Below are positions 20,273 to 32,070 of a stretch of DNA of 64,000 nt, in pieces; the first letter of the stretch is position 1; every line of letters begins with the position of its first letter. The DNA comes from Polychytrium aggregatum. Its lineage: Eukaryota > Chytridiomycota > Chytridiomycetes > Polychytriales. The position numbers and the translations under genes are program-made. Under the pieces are notes generated by a model. The model had not been told where the DNA came from. It saw only the letters and a list, made by a program, of their open reading frames with translations, and made no database searches. The stretch covers positions 1 to 64,000 of the forward strand of contig NW_026516247.1 in NCBI RefSeq assembly GCF_025602895.1. Direction: 5' to 3'.

Positions 20273-23200
20273 ATGGCCACGAAAGCCACAGCCCCTCCCA
20301 CCGCCAACGCCAAGGCGATCGCCCAGATCTCACAGATCAAGCTCAAGACGCTCGAGCAGCAGTTCCAGAGCTTTGAGCGCGAGCTGACCGAGTTCGAGAA
20401 AGCCTATCAGTCTGCCAACTCGGGCATCGATCGCCTCCATCTGATCAACGACCTGTTTGGTAGCAACTGGGACGACATTGACGACGAACGCGACAAGGTC
20501 GATGACCTCTTGGTGTGTATTGACTCGGAGTTTCAGGACAAGTACGAACGAGTGGCCCAGACCTGGGCCGACAATGTGTATGAAAAGGTCAAGCTGATCA
20601 AGGTAGGTGTCGGATGTTGACAAGGTGTATGATCGCCGCTACCGCACTCACTCACCCACTCACCCACTCACTCACTCACTCACTCACCCACTCACTCACT
20701 CACTCACTCCGACTCTCGTTTGTGCCCCAGACCAAGCACCATTTTGCCCAAGCCTTCTCGGCCATCATTTTGGAGAGAATTCAAAACTCTAGCAGCGATG
20801 TCTCTGTCCCCGAGCCAGACGTCCAGGGTGACACCTGGCCAGACACTGCCAGCGAGTGGTCGGTGCTTTCCGAGTCCAACAGCTCCATGAATGCGGATCT
20901 TCCCGAGCCGTCGCTGATGAAGAAACAAGCCATTCAGATGTTCGAGCGTACTTGTTTCGGCCGGGACACCGTGGACGGCGACAAGCTGACCCAATTCATC
21001 CAGGAGAAGCTGCTTGTGCCGCACAAGAACTTTGACGGGCCCTGGGGGATCCTCACCGAAGCGATTCAAAACTTTTCGTACAGGGCGCTGAACGACAAGA
21101 TCGACAAGGATGGCCTCAAGGAGCTGCTGGGGTCCATGTCCAAGAGCAAGTACTTTGCCTACTGCTCCGAAGAGATCCAGAGCATCCTCGGCGACGAAAC
21201 CACGCTCGCGGAGATGATTGAGGTGCTCCACCTGATGCTCGACGATGTCCAGGCGGGCCGGTGGATATGGAGAAACGGCGGCAACTCGGTCGCCTTCAAC
21301 CGCATGTCCCTCAAGGACAAGTATCGTCCCCAGATTTCGATGGACACGATCAGTCAGGTGTTTGTCGAGTATGTCGGCATCATCTGGAGCGAGTGCTTTG
21401 CGGAGAAGCTGCTTCAGTTTACTGCTTCCAGTGCCTGGAAGTGGGGAGGCGATTCTGCTTCCAAATCGATCACCTCGGTTCGAAGCACGCTCCACCGCTC
21501 GACTTTCTGCAACGCTAATCTCAAGCCATTCTTGGGCAACACCGCCAGCTCAGGCAGAGGCAGAGGCCGAGCTGGACGGTTCAAGCGATCGCACAACTCT
21601 TATGACCGCCACGATGAAGACAACTCCGAAGAGCCGCCGATCGACCGGTACTTCCGGGTGCTCACGGCCGACTGCCGGCTCTACCAGGCGATCCAGCCCA
21701 CCGAGGCATTCACGGCGATCCAGACCGACATTCTCAACTTTGGCCCGACCGTCTCGCACCGAGTTATCCTCGAGCTGCTGAAGGCCCTCAAGGTCTCTGA
21801 CAGATGGATCCAGTTCTTCATGGCGTTTTTGGAGATGCCCATCTTGTGGGGCCCGTCGCAGACGCCTCGACAGCGGACCCGAGGCATCAACGCCAACTGC
21901 ACGCTGTCCAAGCTCTTTGGCGAGCTCATCCTGTTCTTTATGGACTTTTACATCAACCGAACGACCGACGGCGTGACGCCAGCACGTTTCTACGACGACA
22001 TTTGGATCTGCACTCCAAGTGCGTCGGCTGCGACAACGGCGTGGAAGAGCATGAACGAGTACCTCGGAGTCGTGGGCCTGAGCCTGAACCTCAAGAAAAC
22101 GGGCTCCGTCTCCGTATTCTCGCCCGCCCACCTCTCGGATGTCCAAAAGACCGATGTATATCTCTACGGACCCAGCCCGCTCCCGCGCTCCCCGATTGTC
22201 TGGGAGTTTTTGATCCTGAAGAGCGACGGCCAGTTCTACGTCGATCTCGAGGCCATCAAGCCATACATTGCTGATCTCCAGGGGCGCCTTGCTCGAGCCA
22301 ACTCTGTGATCGAATGGATCACCACGTACAACCGCTTCATGAAGTTTTTCCTGCGTGGCTTTGGCAAGGTGTCCAGGGCCTCGGGCGAGCACCACTGCCG
22401 GGAGATTGTGAAGGCTCTGGACTTTATCCACGCGCAGCTCTTCCCTGAGCATCATGGCAATGCCGCCGACACCGTCAAGGACCTGATTTACAAGCGCATT
22501 GCTGCGTGCGCGACCATGGAGATCCCGGACTGGTGGCTGTACTGGCCATCGTCCTCGGGCGGACTGGAGCTCTTTGATCCGTACATCGACGTACTGGCGA
22601 TGCTGCGCCAGCTCCATCGCCAAGAAGGCTTTGTCGAGCTTTTGGAGGGGGACGAGAACCTGTATACGGTGCTCGAGAAGCTGTATGCCCGCAAGAAGCT
22701 CATCGTCGACAAGGTCCTGGGCGCTGCTGCCGAGAACAAGGAGTTGGAGGAGTACCTGCTCGACAAGTGGAAGACCAGCTTTGGCACATTCTTCAAGTCC
22801 AAACACAACGCCGACCGCCGCGATGTGGAGCTCGCCAGTTTGATCAAGCTCGATGCCACCCGAGTCTGGAACCTGGCCCTGGGTGCCCGCGAGACTGTCG
22901 AGCAGTTCCAGCTCTACGGCGCTATCGGCGACTACAAGGGCCAGGCCGCCAGTCCGTCCGTCCCAGCCAGTGCTGACTCGACTGTCCTTTCCGATGCGCA
23001 GTTCAGGGAGAGCATCGAGAAAGAGTTTCCAGCCCTGAAACTCGAATCGGGCGACAAAGTGATCTACAAGTCGCATCGGTTCACGATCGACGACTACTTG
23101 CGACCGGCCGGCGATGCCCAGCGCGAGAACTCGACGGAGATTGTCCGACTGATCTCGAGGGAGGAGTTCAAGGGCCTCCGGATGAGCCATCTGCCGCACT

Positions 23201-23442
23201 GGAACTCGGTCTTTACCAAGCTCATCAATTCGGCGCCAGAGGTCGAGGTCTCCGTCGACTTTAACGATGATGACGACTATGATGCGGGACACAACAGCCC
23301 GTACTGGAAGAACATCTTTGGACAGTTCCACTACCAGTTCCGACGCTCGGTCGGCAACAGCGTCCGGTTCATTTCTCCGACGCAGATTCCAAACAGACTG
23401 ATCAGTCTCTGGAACCGAGAGGCGGCCACATCCAACTCTTGA
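20273..23442 (+). CDS. rvt: Cellular reverse-transcriptase-related protein (rvt-like)
   Basis: Two exons (20273-20602 and 20731-23442, intron phase 0) encode about 1,013 residues. An N-terminal heptad-rich coiled coil (residues about 20-60) is followed by a long helical region and an RG-rich insert near 385-395 (SGRGRGRAGRF). Then come reverse transcriptase blocks: TDILNFGPTVSH near 443 (motif A), RTRGINANCTLSKLFGELIL (motif B), RFYDDIWIC near 531 (motif C, DD) and LSLNLKKTGS (motif D). A further 400 residues of C-terminal extension follow. No LTR, integrase, endonuclease or RNase H is attached, and the gene sits among host genes with an ordinary intron. This fits the domesticated rvt genes known from fungi. 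The rvt assignment rests on remembered family features, so RT is certain and rvt probable. Confidence 0.75.
20641..20710. repeat. ACTC-type microsatellite inside the rvt-like intron
   Basis: About 70 bp of CACT/CACC tetranucleotide repeat fill most of the 128-bp intron at 20603-20730. Confidence 0.9.
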
Positions 23443-24024
23443 ACGGATCTGTGAGAAGGTGGGGGGGGAGGCAATCTGGGCTTTGGAGTGGGAGTTTCTC
23501 AGTTTCTCAGTTTTTCAGTTTCGTCGTGTGTGAACAAGAGGCTGCTCTTGCTGGACAGCCTCGATGCAATAGCAAAATATAGCCCTTCCAGATTGAAAAT
23601 GGGATACTTGGCGTCGCGGATGGCTTGTGCGGGTTGAATGGTATTGATCGGTCGCCTGGTGGAGTAAAGTCGGTCGGCGCTCGCGCTGCTGTGATGGACT
23701 CGGCCGATGTGATATTGAGCGCAGAGATATTGGAGTCATGAGTCTGCTCCACGGGACGGACATCATTGGCTTACTGGTTCGTTGTTGGCCGAGTGAATGG
23801 CATGGTCCAACGTCAGCGTTCGTTCAGCATGCTGTACAATCGTCGGCGCTATGTGATTCCGAGCTGGATGGCACTGCGACACGGACTGCAGAGGCGGGCC
23901 GCTCTCTGCTCCTGGTCTGCATCGGTCCTGCCCTGGTCTGAACTTGGGCGGACAGGACCAGCGAGCGACCCGGTACATTCGCTGCTCCCGCACTGCCTCC
24001 GACATCGCTTCGATCGGGCATCAT
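23443..24024. other. Intergenic, about 580 bp
   Basis: Contains a G-run (about 23461-23468) and T/C-rich 'tttctcag' repeats at 23494-23520 just after the rvt-like stop. No coding signal with recognisable domains was seen on either strand. Confidence 0.5.
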
Positions 24025-25133
24025 ATGCAGGCATCAGTAACGCCGCCGCCGCCGTCGTCGCTGCTCCCTGGTCTTGGCCAGATCGCATGTGTTGTTGATG
24101 ACGAAGACACCGGCGAGCCATACATGGCCTGGTCCGAATGCCTGGGGCCGTTCTCGAGCTGGAATCTCTTTCTGATTGCATGTGGCAACCAGGCAATCTT
24201 CCAGCTCGAAGGCGATCGCATGGCAGATACAGGTCGAGGAGATCGGCCTGTGATCGACCAGACGACGGCCCAAATCCGTGAAGGTCTCCGAAATGGCGAT
24301 GTCGTGTTCCGATCGTCCGAGAGCAAGGTAGGTGAGTGGGCTTGGTATCGGGTGGTCTCAGTGGATTCGATGGGAGGGAAGCGAGGGGAGGGAAGCTGTC
24401 GATCCGATTGCATTGTTTCTCGACTGACCAGACCAACATCCCCTCGCTGGTGGAATGTGCAGCTTGTGGTGGGACGGATGAGCAGGCAACCAACGGAGAT
24501 TGCGATGCATGCCGTGCCTGCAGCCCAGTCTGGGGAACTCTCAAGGAGGCTTCTGGTGCAGGTACAGTATCTCGCTCGATAGCGAGGCAAGAGGCTGCCG
24601 CAAGCAATGTGGGCTGACCGCCTGTCGATCGACGATAGGTTCTGGGCAGAGTGGCTGCGAGCGAGTGCGGCGACACGGACAACAACGAGCGACGAGGTAA
24701 GTGTGCCAGATCGACTGATGAACGACCCGATGAATAGCTGGATGGGTGGCCAGATGGCCGACTGGATGGATGGCTGGATGGCTGGATGGCATACGGACAA
24801 CTGACCCACAAACTGACCCACAAACTGACTCAGCAGCAGCACACCAGGGCTGCTCAAGGCAAGGATCGAGCGAAATTGATGCACTGAGACGAGAAAACGA
24901 GCGGCTTGAGCGGGAGCTGGCCAGGGAACGAACGATGAACGGCTCCTACAGTGCCGGTGCGTATACCCAGCACCGCAGAACCGGCTTACAGGGATGGCCA
25001 TGCGGTGGTGTTGCCTCGTGGTGATGCCTCGCAGTGGTATAGTCTTGCTGCCGATCGCCCAGGGCTCGCTGTGACAGAGCCTCTGGATCCAGATCACCAC
25101 GCTGATCTCTCGGGTGGATCTCAGCATCGATGA
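24025..25133 (+). CDS. Hypothetical Cys-rich, coiled-coil protein (uncertain model)
   Basis: Not recognised. Exon 1 (24025-24327, 101 codons) starts MQASVTPPPPSS and reads through a plausible globular stretch (GEPYMAWSECLGPFSSWNLF, FQLEGDRM). A GT-AG intron leads to an exon at 24432 with CAACGG, then CDACRAC, a possible zinc-ribbon. Further short exons may follow near 24640-24705 and 24865-24956; the latter encodes a charged coiled coil (DALRRENERLERELARE). A separate open piece at 24984-25133 reads YRDGHAVVLPRGDASQWYS but does not join in phase with the previous exon. The coding evidence is consistent reading frame and splice sites only, so the 3' part is doubtful. Confidence 0.35.
24728..24835. 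repeat. GGATGG-rich and CAAACTGACCCA tandem repeats
   Basis: Short imperfect repeats of tggatgg followed by three copies of about 12 bp (actgacccacaa), probably within an intron of the uncertain gene. Confidence 0.7.
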
Positions 25134-26128
25134 CATCGCTGCGAAGCCAGGCGACATCCAAGCGACGCCCGGTTCGTCCACCGGCTGCGAGCCTGGTCAA
25201 TCCCAGGACCAAGATGTGAGCGTCCGCATGCTGTGCTGTGGCCGAGTGTAATGGAGCTGAGTGCTGGGTGCTGCCGACGATGATGGTGCACTGACGTTGC
25301 ATTCTTTGGCGGTGGACCGTCACATCCAAGGACCAAAGCCCGCGGCACCGAGTTCGGCAGCGACAGCGAGGCGGACGGCTGACTTTCCGAGTGACGGGGG
25401 CCGTTCGTGCCGGAGGAGGATTTGAGCTGGGCGGGGCTGGAGCAGGGCGTCGCATGAGTCATCTCCAAGTGCAAGAAAATCGACTGTCCGCTCAACCGTC
25501 TGTCAGTCCGCCTTGGTGCGGCGAGTTGCGGCAGAACGCAGCATCGTTGAGAGCATTTGTCCGCGGGGCGGTTTGCATGGCGATCGTTGCTGGTGCGGTC
25601 TCGTCGCCGTTGGGGCCGGGTCGCTGCTGTTTCGCTGGGGGGGAGGCGACGCAGCCAGCATCAGGACAGCTCCGAGTTGGCATCATGATCGTTCAGGCGG
25701 TGCATGGGTTGTCGCGGCTCTGGGGGTGTGCTGCTGCGGTATCGCCGGGCTCCTATCGCAGCGATAGCGTCCTGGTGCAGCGTCTTCGTCAGGCGGGATC
25801 CCCGTTGGAGGCGAGAGCAGCGGGCCGCTTATGGGAATCGGGCTGCCTCTTATGGGAGGGCGCCGTCCTCTAATGGTAGGTTTGGGGGAGGGCGACGGGA
25901 CCGGCGGCCATGTGAAAGGCGCCATGGAGAGCGACGACAACAGGGGGGAGAGAAAGGGTGGCCTTTGTGGACAGCATCGACAAGCCTGCGATTCCCATAA
26001 GAGGCAGAGCGATCCCGCTGGGTGTCGGAAGCAAATGCAGATGATGGGGGGGGGACCTCAGCGGCGGGTGGTGATTGTCGCGGGGGTCGCACGGTGTTTG
26101 GCCGCTGTTGAAGCAGATGTGTAGCTGC

Positions 26129-26178
26129 TAATGCAGTCATTAACGCAGTTGTTAACGCAGTTGTTAACGCAGTCGTCG
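26129..26178. repeat. Short tandem repeat (gttaacgcagtt)
   Basis: Three to four consecutive copies of a 12-bp unit containing GTTAAC. Confidence 0.8.
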
Positions 26179-26597
26179 AGTTGAATCGCCACGATCGCCG
26201 TCGCGGCAGCAATGTGCCCACGGCCTTGCCTGCTCTCTGGCCTGCCGTCTGGCCTGCTCTCTGGCACCTGCACGAGCCCGGCGCCCCCCAGTGCATCGCA
26301 GCGGCCATGTGTGTGTGTGGGGCGCCTTGTTCGGCTGCCTTGCGCGCTGCTGTACGGCGCGGCACTGTCGCTGTCGACTGTGGACTGTGTGCGCAGCGGC
26401 CGGAATGCTTCCATCGTGACACTCTGTGCGACGGCGCTTCCACAGCCACGCAGTGCCGACAACTGGCGCCCGACTGTGGCTGTGCCCCCCCAACCGCCTT
26501 GCGCGCCAGCGTGACCGCCGGGTTACGGAAGCCTTCTTGGTCCCACTCGGTCGTCGTCGGCAACTTTTTTTTCGAGCTCCGTTGCTGCCCGGCGTGC

Positions 26598-26604
26598 TAT
26601 AAAG
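26598..26604 (+). promoter_or_regulatory. Possible TATA box upstream of glycine decarboxylase
   Basis: TATAAAG in GC-rich sequence, followed by a pyrimidine-rich leader rich in TCTCGTCTTC-type stretches before the ATG at 27034. The distance to the ATG (430 bp) would need a long or spliced 5' leader. Confidence 0.35.
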
Positions 26605-27033
26605 CCCGTCGCCCTCCCCGCCGGGTCTCGACCGTCGCTACCTCTCGTCTTCTCTGGGTCTCTTTTGCCGATCCGGCGCTGCCGTCTCTGTCGTCGCTGC
26701 CGTCGCTGGACTGCCCCTGCTGCTGCTACACCTCCAGAGACTGCCCATCCCGCAAGCGACCCTCCTTCCCGGCTCGCTCCATCCCGATCGTCCCTCGGTA
26801 GAAGGTGGGGATCGCTCCTAGCGTACATGCCGGGTCGTGGATTGTCGCTGCGTTTGCCTCCGTCTTTGCCTCCGTCTGGCCTGAATTGCACCGATCATCG
26901 TCTGATCTCAAACTAACCCGCATCTCGTAGCTGATTACTCCCGTTCACCACCACCCCAAACTGCTTCTCTGCCTTGGCTTCCCTTTCGCATCCACATACG
27001 CATCCTCGCCAGTCATCCAGAAGAGATCCCGCC

Positions 27034-30000
27034 ATGTTTGCCGCTGCCACCATCCGTGCTGCCCGCTATGCCTCGGCGGCTCCGCTGATTGCCGCTCGCT
27101 CAGCCTCTCGCCATCTTGTTCGCTCGGTCACCGCTCGATCCTCCCCCGTCCTGTCGGCCTCCTTCTCCTCTGCCGCCCGTCTGCACTCGGCAGATGTCTT
27201 TGCTCCCCGCGACTCTTTCCCCAGACGCCACATTGGCCCCAACGACTCGGATGTCGCGGAGATGTGCAAGGTCGTCGGTGTCAAAGATCTCGCCGATCTC
27301 GTCAACAAGACCGTGCCCGAGGCCATCCACGTCGTCAAGGGTACCAAGCTCGGTCCGGCCGTGCCCGAGACCGAGACCCTCGCTATCCTGCGTGAGATTG
27401 CCTCCAAGAACAAGATCTTCAAGTCCTACATCGGTATGGGCTACTACAGCTCCATCACCCCTCCTGTCATTCTCCGCAACATCATGGAGAACCCCGGCTG
27501 GTACACCCAGGTATGCATTTGTGTGCCTGCCGCTCGCATCCTCTGCCTGCCCTCGATCGCAAGCGGGAGCTTCATCCGCACTATCACTTTCGAATTGCAT
27601 CTTCTGCCCCTGAATCGCACTTTGTGCCATCGGAATCACCCTCGTCGCTGTCCGGCTGGGTCTGGCGCGCGGTTCTGGACGGTTGCTTGCTCATTCTGCT
27701 CACGCATTTCACATGTCCCGGCTCCTTCCGGCTCCTTCCTCCCGCCATGCCATTCCTCGTGCCATCAGTACACTCCCTACCAACCTGAAATTTCTCAGGG
27801 CCGCCTCGAGTCGCTGATGAACTGGCAGACTATGGTCCAGGACATGACCGGCCTGCCCATCGCCAACGCCTCGCTCCTCGACGAAGGCACCGCCGCCGCC
27901 GAGGCCATGCTGATGTGCTTTGGCCAGGCCAACCACAAGAAGAACATCTTCTTTGTCGACCGTGCCTGCCACCCCCAGACCATCAGCTGCGTCAAGACCC
28001 GCGCTGAGGGCTTTGGCATCCAGGTCGTCGTCGGCGACTACGAGACCCTCAACTTTGACGAGTACAAGGGCAACCTCATGGGCGTCTTGATCCAGGTGAG
28101 GATCTGCTCTGGCAAACGGCTCATGCCGTCGATCCATCGTGTCTGCCACATCTCTCTTCCACTGGCAATCGGCCCTCCTTCCGTATTCCCCACCGCTTTG
28201 CTGGATGAGTCGCTGCATGGTCCATATGCTGGAACCCCTGTCTCTGCTATACCACCGTCTCTCTGCACTGCCTGCCTGCCTCCCGCGTCCGCCTTCAGTC
28301 GCCCTCAATCACCACTACCACCAATCGCGGAATATTCCTGCGCCCGTGTCCAGCATCAGCCGTGTCCGTGCGTTTGGCTGCACCTCTAACCTTCCACTCT
28401 CTGTGCTCGTCCCCAATCGCAGTACCCCACCACCGACGGCCGTGTTCTCGACTACGAAACCTTCACGAAGAAGGCCCACGAGCACAAGGCCCTCGTCACT
28501 TGCGCCACCGATCTCATGTCCCTCGCCCTGCTCAAGCCCCCGGGAGAGTTTGGCGTCGACATTGCCTTTGGTAACTCGCAGCGCTTTGGTGTCCCGCTGG
28601 GCTACGGTGGCCCTCACGCCGCCTTCCTGGCCGTTCGAGATGAGTACAAGCGCCGCATGCCCGGCCGTCTCATTGGTCTCTCCAAGGACACGGAGGATCG
28701 CCAGGCCTACCGTCTCTCGCTCCAGACCCGCGAGCAGCACATTCGTCGCGAGAAGGCCACCAGCAACATCTGCACCGCCCAGGCCCTTCTGGCCAACATG
28801 GCCGCCATGTACGCCGTCTACCACGGCCCGACGGTACGTGTCTGGTAGCTGGTCGCTGTGCTTCGTTGTTGTGTCTCGCTGCTGCTATACTGGCGGATGC
28901 CGCGGCAATCGCTACAGCAACTATCGCAACCGGCAATATCGCTCACCGTTGCTTCTGTATACCCACTGCCTCCCAGGGCATTCGCGAGATTGCTCAGCGC
29001 ATCCACAACCTCACTGGCGTCTTTGCCGAGTCCGTTCGCCGTCTCGGTCACACCGTCGAGACCGAGAGCTTCTTTGACACCGTCACTGTCCGCGTCCAGG
29101 GCGGCTCCGATGCCATCGTGCGTCGTGCCGCCGCTGCTGGCATCAACTTGCGTCCCGTCGACGAGCACCGCGTCGGTGTCTCGCTCGACGAAACCGTCAC
29201 CAAGGGTGACCTCGAGGCCCTGGTCTCTGTCTTTGGCGACAAGACCATCGACATCGAGGCCGTCGCTGCCGATCTCAAGCTGACCCCCAGCTCGGGCGCC
29301 TTCTTTGCCACCCAGCTCACCCGTCAGTCGGCCTACCTGAAGCATCCCATCTTCAACATCTACCACTCCGAGACCGACATGCTCCGCTACATCACTCACC
29401 TTCAAAAGAAGGACCTCTCGCTCGGCGACGCCATGATCCCCCTGGGCTCGTGCACCATGAAGCTCAACGCCACCACCGAGATGATTCCCGTCACCTGGCC
29501 CGAGTTTGGCGCCCTCCATCCCTTCGTCCCCGCCGACCAGGCCGAAGGCTACAAGATCATGCACGAGCAGCTCCAAGATGCCCTTGCCCAGGCCACGGGC
29601 TTTGACACCATCTCGCTCCAGCCCAACAGTGGTGCCCAGGGCGAGTACGCCGGCCTGCGAGTCATCAAAAAGTACCTCGCCTCCATCGGCCAGGGCCACC
29701 GCGACGTTGTACTCATCCCCGTCTCGGCCCATGGCACCAACCCGGCCTCGGCCGCGATGTGCTCCCTCAAGGTCGTCACCGTCAAGTGCGATGAGAAGGG
29801 CTACCTCGACCTTGACGATCTGGCCGCCAAGGCCGAGAAGCACAAGAACAACCTTGCTGCCACCATGATCACCTATCCTTCGACCTACGGTGTCTTTGAG
29901 GAGGGCATCAAGCGCGCCTGCGAGATCATCCACAGCCACGGCGGCCAGGTCTACATGGACGGCGCCAACCTCAACGCCCAGATGGGTCTCTGCAACCCCG

Positions 30001-31388
30001 CCGAGATCGGCGCCGACGTCTGCCACCTGAACCTCCACAAGACCTTCTGCATTCCCCACGGCGGCGGTGGCCCCGGCATGGGCCCTATCGGAGTGTGAGT
30101 CCATCTTCCCATTTGCTGCAGCAATGTCTCGCTGCATCGGTGTGCTGTTGTTCATTTGCCGGGCTGTCGGTCCACCACATCATGCGTTCTCTTCGACCTT
30201 GCGAGCTGTCCGTCTGTCCAGTTTCCGCGTGTCCCGTTGCCCCTTTGTCCCTCCGACTCTCCCCGCATGGCCACATGGCCGCTGGCAAGTCGCTCCTGGC
30301 TAACGCTCACTTTGCATACCTTGATCTTGCAGCAAATCCCACTTGGCTCCCTTCCTGCCCTCGCACCCCATCGTCCCCACCGGCGGTGAGAATGGCATCG
30401 GTCCGGTCTCGGCTGCTCCTTGGGGATCCGCCAGCATCCTGCCCATCACCTGGTCGTACCTCAAGATGATGGGCGACCAGGGTCTCAAGAATGCCACCCA
30501 GGTTGCTCTCCTGAACGCCAACTACATGCTCAAACGCCTCGAGCCCCACTACAAGATCCTGTTCGTCAACAAGAACGGCATGTGCGCCCACGAGTTCATC
30601 GTCGACTGCCGGCCGTTTGCCAACACCTCGCACATCCAGGGCATCGACATTGCCAAGCGTCTGCTGGTGAGTTTGTCTTGCACTGCCCCTTATGCTTCCC
30701 TTCTCGCCCTCCCCTTCCTCGCAAGGGATGCGCGATGGTTCGTGGTCTTGTCTCGGTTTCGTTTTCGGTTTCGGTTTCGGTCTCGATTTTGTTGATCGTC
30801 TCTCATCATATCCCATCCCATCCCATCCCATCCCATCCCACCCCGTCTGTCCAACCTTGCGCTTCCCTCAGGACTATGGCTTCCACTCCCCCACCATGTC
30901 CTTCCCCGTTGCCAACACCCTCATGATCGAGCCTACCGAGTCCGAGCCCAAGGCCGAGATTGACCGCTTCATCAACGCCATGATATCGATCCGCAACGAG
31001 ATCCGCGAGATCGAGGAGGGCCGACAGCCCCAGACCAACAACGTCCTCACCAACGCCCCACACACCGTCGAGGATCTGCTCAAGCCCGAATGGGACCGCC
31101 CTTACTCGCGCGAGCAGGCCGCCTTCCCTCTGCCGGGTCTCAAGAAGAAGAAGTTCTGGCCGACCGTCAGCCGCGTTGATGATACCTATGGCGACCGCAA
31201 CCTGGTAAGCTTTGCAATCTCTCGCGGACTTGAGATTGTCGATGAGACGGCGACCGATGTGAAAGTGCTAGCTGGGGGCTGCTACTGCTGCTACTCCGGA
31301 TTGGAATGTATGCTGACCCAGACCTCGTGCTCTCCTTTGATTGCTCCTCTAGATCTGCTCCTGCCCGCCCCTGGAGGACTATGAGTAA
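27034..31388 (+). CDS. GLDC: Glycine dehydrogenase (decarboxylating), P-protein, mitochondrial
   Basis: PLP enzyme of the glycine cleavage system; it decarboxylates glycine and passes the aminomethyl group to the H-protein lipoyl arm. Seven exons: 27034-27510, 27769-28095, 28423-28833, 28977-30094, 30333-30666, 30872-31204 and 31353-31388, with phases matching throughout. They give about 1,011 residues, the usual length. The N-terminus is Arg/Ser/Ala rich without acids ([14 protein letters not shown]), a mitochondrial presequence, followed by RRHIGP. The two homologous halves are complete. The PLP lysine is K760 or close to it in [19 protein letters not shown]. Codon choice is strongly C-ending, suggesting high expression. 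The fungal counterpart is GCV2. Confidence 0.96.
30811..30842. repeat. CCCAT pentanucleotide microsatellite in a GLDC intron
   Basis: Six consecutive CCCAT-type units just upstream of the acceptor of exon 6; a TTCGGTTTCGGT repeat precedes it (about 30757-30785). Confidence 0.85.
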
Positions 31389-32070
31389 ACTCGCCGGGAC
31401 GATGCCGGCTGTTTTTGCCCCCATCTCCTCCCCTCAACTCTCTTCCCCTATATTCTTTCCACTCGCTAATTTCACGCACCCACGCTCTGATGTCACACCG
31501 TCGCTGTGTATTCCCGAGCCTCCTCTCCTCTCCTCCCCATCCATCCATCCCGCTCCGCCCATCCTACACCCTGCGCACTCGTATGAACGAGCCGCGTGCA
31601 TCTTGTCTTTGATAGAGAACCACCGGGCGCCCCATTCACCCTCTCCCCTCCCTCTTCGCTGGATCTTGAATACATACAAGCTTTGTCATACGATATGGCA
31701 TGCTGTGCCAAGCTGTGCCGAGCTGTGCCGCCACTGAGGGCTCAACAAGTGCAGCGATCCAAGTCAAACAGCGATACGACCAGAACTGCGCTGGTGGAAT
31801 AGATCATCCAACGAGGCCCCTTCTTCACGAGACATTTCGATCCAGAATACATCGTGCACCTCTGAGTAGTCCTCGATAGTCAGGATTTCATCCCCCTGTC
31901 ACCGCAGCCATCTTCTGAGAGAGGCAAAGCCGGAGATGGCAACACCAGGGACGATGCTGTGAGGGAAACAGCATAAAGTATTTCGACACAATCTTTATTT
32001 TTCCGAATGAGGCTTGGTATCGCCAGAAATAGTGAGTGGCGACAGTATTCGGACAAAGTATGTCGAGCAT
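31389..32070. other. Convergent intergenic region, 680 bp
   Basis: Lies between the ends of GLDC (+) and the LRR frame (-). It holds C/T-rich sequence and an imperfect 'gctgtgcc' repeat near 31703-31730. No gene was recognised. Confidence 0.5.

Larger units (their letters stand above)
25134..27033. other. GC-rich region without a recognised gene, 1.9 kb
   Basis: Open frames exist on both strands but are low-complexity (Arg/Ala/Gly or Ser/Pro rich) and overlap each other without recognisable domains. The right part should hold the promoter and 5' leader of glycine decarboxylase. Confidence 0.5.

Noticed and set aside
21550-23331. 593-codon minus-strand frame
   Set aside because: Antisense to the RT-like gene, whose plus-strand frame carries the conserved motifs.
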